The notes beneath the pieces were generated by a model. That model was not told where the DNA came from, made no database searches, and was given only the letters and a program-made list of their open reading frames with translations. Made by a program: the position numbers and the translations under genes. From the NCBI GenBank assembly GCA_025201765.1, contig MU623644.1:1-22435 (forward strand): DNA of 22,435 nt. Direction: 5' to 3'. Shown here one piece after another: positions 19,838-22,435 of this stretch. Source of the DNA: Daldinia sp. FL1419. Lineage: Eukaryota > Ascomycota > Sordariomycetes > Xylariales > Hypoxylaceae. The stretch's first letter is position 1. Every line of letters starts with the position of its first letter.

Positions 19838-20188
19838 ATATTTATATTTATTACAATATCATAACAATTTAAAAAAAAAAATATTAAAAATTATATTATA
19901 TTTTTACCCTACTAACAAATTTTAAATTTTATTTAAATTTTTTTAACCTTACATAAAAAATTTTATATATTACAACTGCTATTACCTAAAAATTCAATAT
20001 TTAAAAAAAGAATAATTTAACACCTTATAAAATAATTTTACATAACAAAATTAATATAATTTATTTTTTTATAATAATATATTTACCTATTTTCTTTTAT
20101 TATTTCTTTATTATAACAATTAATATTTTCATTATTTTAATTATAATATTATACTTTATCCATTTTTTTTAAATTTATTATAATTAAA

Positions 20189-20945
20189 TTAATAAAAGAA
20201 TTTTAATTCAAATAAGAAGGGTCAGTAATGGGATGAAATTGGAGAGATAATAGAACACCTATAGATATGTAAGCTTTTTTGTTGCTTAATATAATATATA
20301 TATAAAAATAAAATGGGTTTTTTAAGGCAATATTGGATTGTGAATATAATGGATATGGTAATATTATATTATAATATTATAAAGTGCAAGTAAAATATAT
20401 AAAGAAGATTGAAATTAATTGGGAAGGGTTATAAATTTATAATACCATTTTGAACCATTTTGGAAAATAAATATTATATTGTAATATTAAAAAAAGAATT
20501 ATAAAAGTAAAAATGAATAATGGTTTTTTATAAAAATATAAAATTATTCATATATATTTATACCTTATATAAATTATATATATCTTAATTTTCTTTTAAA
20601 ATAATTTCTTTATAATATAATAACATTTAATTATTTATTAAAAAAATAATAAAGTTATTTTTAATTTTATTATTACTTTATATTTAAATTATTATTATAT
20701 TATTTTATAAAGTTTAAATATTATAATATATTAAAAGTTTTTTTATATTAAAGTTTAATTATTTTTATTAAAAAGTAAATTTTAATAAGAATATAAGGTA
20801 AAATTAAAATTATAATAATATGATTTAATTGGATCAATAATAGGTAGGTTTTTTCCGGAATACAGTTCCTATTTGAAACAAATATTAAAAGATGGATTGG
20901 ATACCTGTAATATATTTTAGGTAAATTGGAGTAGTAATAAATAAT
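20189..20945 (+). repeat. Repeat family 2, copy 2 (uninterrupted)
   Basis: The sequence aligns collinearly with 4136-4754 and then directly with 6068-6310, skipping copy B. The junction is at AAAATTAAAATT (20,800-20,811) followed by ATAATAATAT. It retains more G than copy 1 (AGTAATGGGATGAAATTGGA; TTGGGAAGGG). Its minus strand encodes IPEKTYLLLIQL in the region matching copy 1's short frame. The left boundary is uncertain. Confidence 0.8.
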
Positions 20946-21357
20946 AAATAATTAAATATTAACTTTAATATAAATAATATAATAATTATTTTAATAACTT
21001 AAATTAATATATATATAATTAAAAATATAATAAATTATAATAAAAATATAATTAATAAAAATTTATAATATACTTTCAAAAATAATTTTTATAGTTAGAT
21101 TTTAACTTATTTTATTAAAATTTAATATTTATTATATATTAAAATTAAAAAAAATTTAAATTTTATAATATTTTTATTAAAATAGTATAAAATAATTTAT
21201 ATATATTTAAAATTATTACTAATATAAATTTATTTTTTAATTTTCTTTAAAATAAAATAAATAATTTATTAAGAATTTACCCCTTTCAACTTAAATTTTT
21301 AATTAATCTAATATATTTATATTTATTAAAAGTTATAATAAAGGTTATTATAATTAA

Positions 21358-21666
21358 AATAGAATTAATAATAATAACATTATTATTATAATTACCTATT
21401 TTAATTGTAATTGTATAACCCTACTTAATATAATTTGTAAACCCTTAATCAATCCTTCAAATACCCTAACCAATTCAAATACCCCAATTAATTCCAGCAC
21501 TTCAACCAATTCTAATACCTTAATAAGTTCTACAAGTTCTTCAAATATCATAATAGCCAATCCCTCCAGTATAATAATAATAAATAATCCCTCAAATACC
21601 TTAAATATCTTAGTAAGCTTAAAAAATTCTTTAATATTAATTAGTTTAAATATTCTTAATAAATAA
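21358..21666 (+). pseudogene. Ser/Thr/Asn-rich open frame without a start codon
   Basis: A frame stays open for 102 codons (stop TAA at 21,664) in very AT-rich DNA, without any ATG. Its middle (about 21,445-21,600) is a degenerate ~18-bp repeat such as AATTCAAATACCCCAATT, translating to runs like NTLTNSNTPINSSTSTNSNT. The strand is C-rich and nearly G-free there. It could be a decayed low-complexity coding exon, or a G-poor minisatellite that lacks stops for compositional reasons. Confidence 0.3.
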
Positions 21667-22435
21667 CGTTATATAATAAAATTAATATATAAATAATATG
21701 GAAACTTTAGTAAAAATAATATAATAATTTATTATAAAATTGTTTATTTATAAATAAAAAAAGTAATTAATAATATAAAGATCTTAACTTCTTAACCTAC
21801 GAATTAAATTATACTTTAATAATAATTTTAAATTTTAACTTTAAAAATAAAAAATATAAAATATTAAATAAATAAATCTAATTTTTTTATTTTATTATTA
21901 TAAATTTAAAATTAGATTTAATTTATATTTTAATATTTATAATATAATATTGAAAACAATAATTTTAAAATTTTAATTTCAATATAATAATTAATAAAAT
22001 ATATAATTCTTTTTACATTAATAAACATTTTTAAATATATATATCCAAATAAAAGAATATAACAATTAAAAATATTATATAAAATAATCTTAGAAAGATT
22101 TTATTTAAATACCTTAAGATATTAATTATTTAAATATATTATATTTATAAAAATTTATTAATTAATTATATTAAGGAAATCTATTTTAAAGAAGATTTAT
22201 ATTATATTATGTAGGGATATTTAATATTTTTACCTATTTCTTTTAATAATTTGATATATTTAAAAGTATTTATATTAATTTTTAAATAATGGTAGGTAAT
22301 ATATATTAAAATCTTTCCAATAAATATAAAATAAAAAATAATTATTATTATATTAATTAAATTTATTAGAATAATTAAAAACCTTATTAAATAAATTAAG
22401 GTAAAAATAAATATTTTAATAATTAAAAATATTTT

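Larger units (their letters stand above)
17690..22435. other. AT-rich, RIP-like repeat block (right)
   Basis: Composition drops abruptly to very AT-rich within about 40 nt of the ISA1 stop. The block contains copy D of the composite repeat, the uninterrupted copy of repeat family 2, and a Ser/Thr/Asn-rich open frame. The stretches 19,838-20,188, 20,946-21,357 and 21,667-22,435 hold no gene or recognisable element. It runs to the end of the window. Confidence 0.85.

Overview
The window looks like a piece of a filamentous ascomycete (Pezizomycotina-type) nuclear genome. Two extremely AT-rich blocks (about 1-11,960 and 17,690-22,435) flank a 5.7-kb island of ordinary base composition. Fungal traits are short 48-79 nt spliceosomal introns with CTRAY branch sites, a nuclear-encoded mitochondrial Fe-S protein with a targeting presequence, and AT blocks in which diverged repeat copies differ almost only by C-to-T / G-to-A changes, as repeat-induced point mutation (RIP) produces. 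I cannot name the species.

The island carries two divergently transcribed housekeeping genes, each of which reads as intact only after splicing. On the minus strand, 16,054-13,723 is a six-exon gene for a 625-residue homologue of ARMH3 (human C10orf76, DUF1741 family). On the plus strand, 16,868-17,651 is ISA1, a mitochondrial A-type Fe-S assembly protein, whose last 38-nt exon supplies the Cys-Gly-Cys-Gly motif. They share an 813-nt intergenic region with a perfect 16-bp palindrome. The rest of the island (about 11,960-13,720) has no recognisable gene, only two weak small frames.

The AT blocks are repeat fossils. Four copies (A 862-2250 +, B 4755-6067 -, C 10087-11731 -, D 17720-19837 +) of one element share a conserved end followed by a short TTGATAA-type array and then 7-11 copies of a ~150-bp tandem unit. 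Copy B sits inside a second repeat family (4136-6310) whose uninterrupted sister copy is at 20,189-20,945. This gives a natural filled-site/empty-site pair with no visible target duplication. Copy C is itself interrupted by a 391-bp terminal-inverted-repeat element (10,461-10,851) that appears much less mutated. Further pieces are a two-copy short repeat (7,664 and 9,378), a 13-bp minisatellite, and an open Ser/Thr/Asn-rich frame at 21,358-21,666.

I saw no rRNA, tRNA, CRISPR or bacterial feature. The genes do not form a pathway together; their divergent layout suggests only a shared promoter region. The most interesting points are the insertion history of the composite repeat, the strand-switching mutation patches, and a possible back-to-back twin intron in the ARMH3 homologue.
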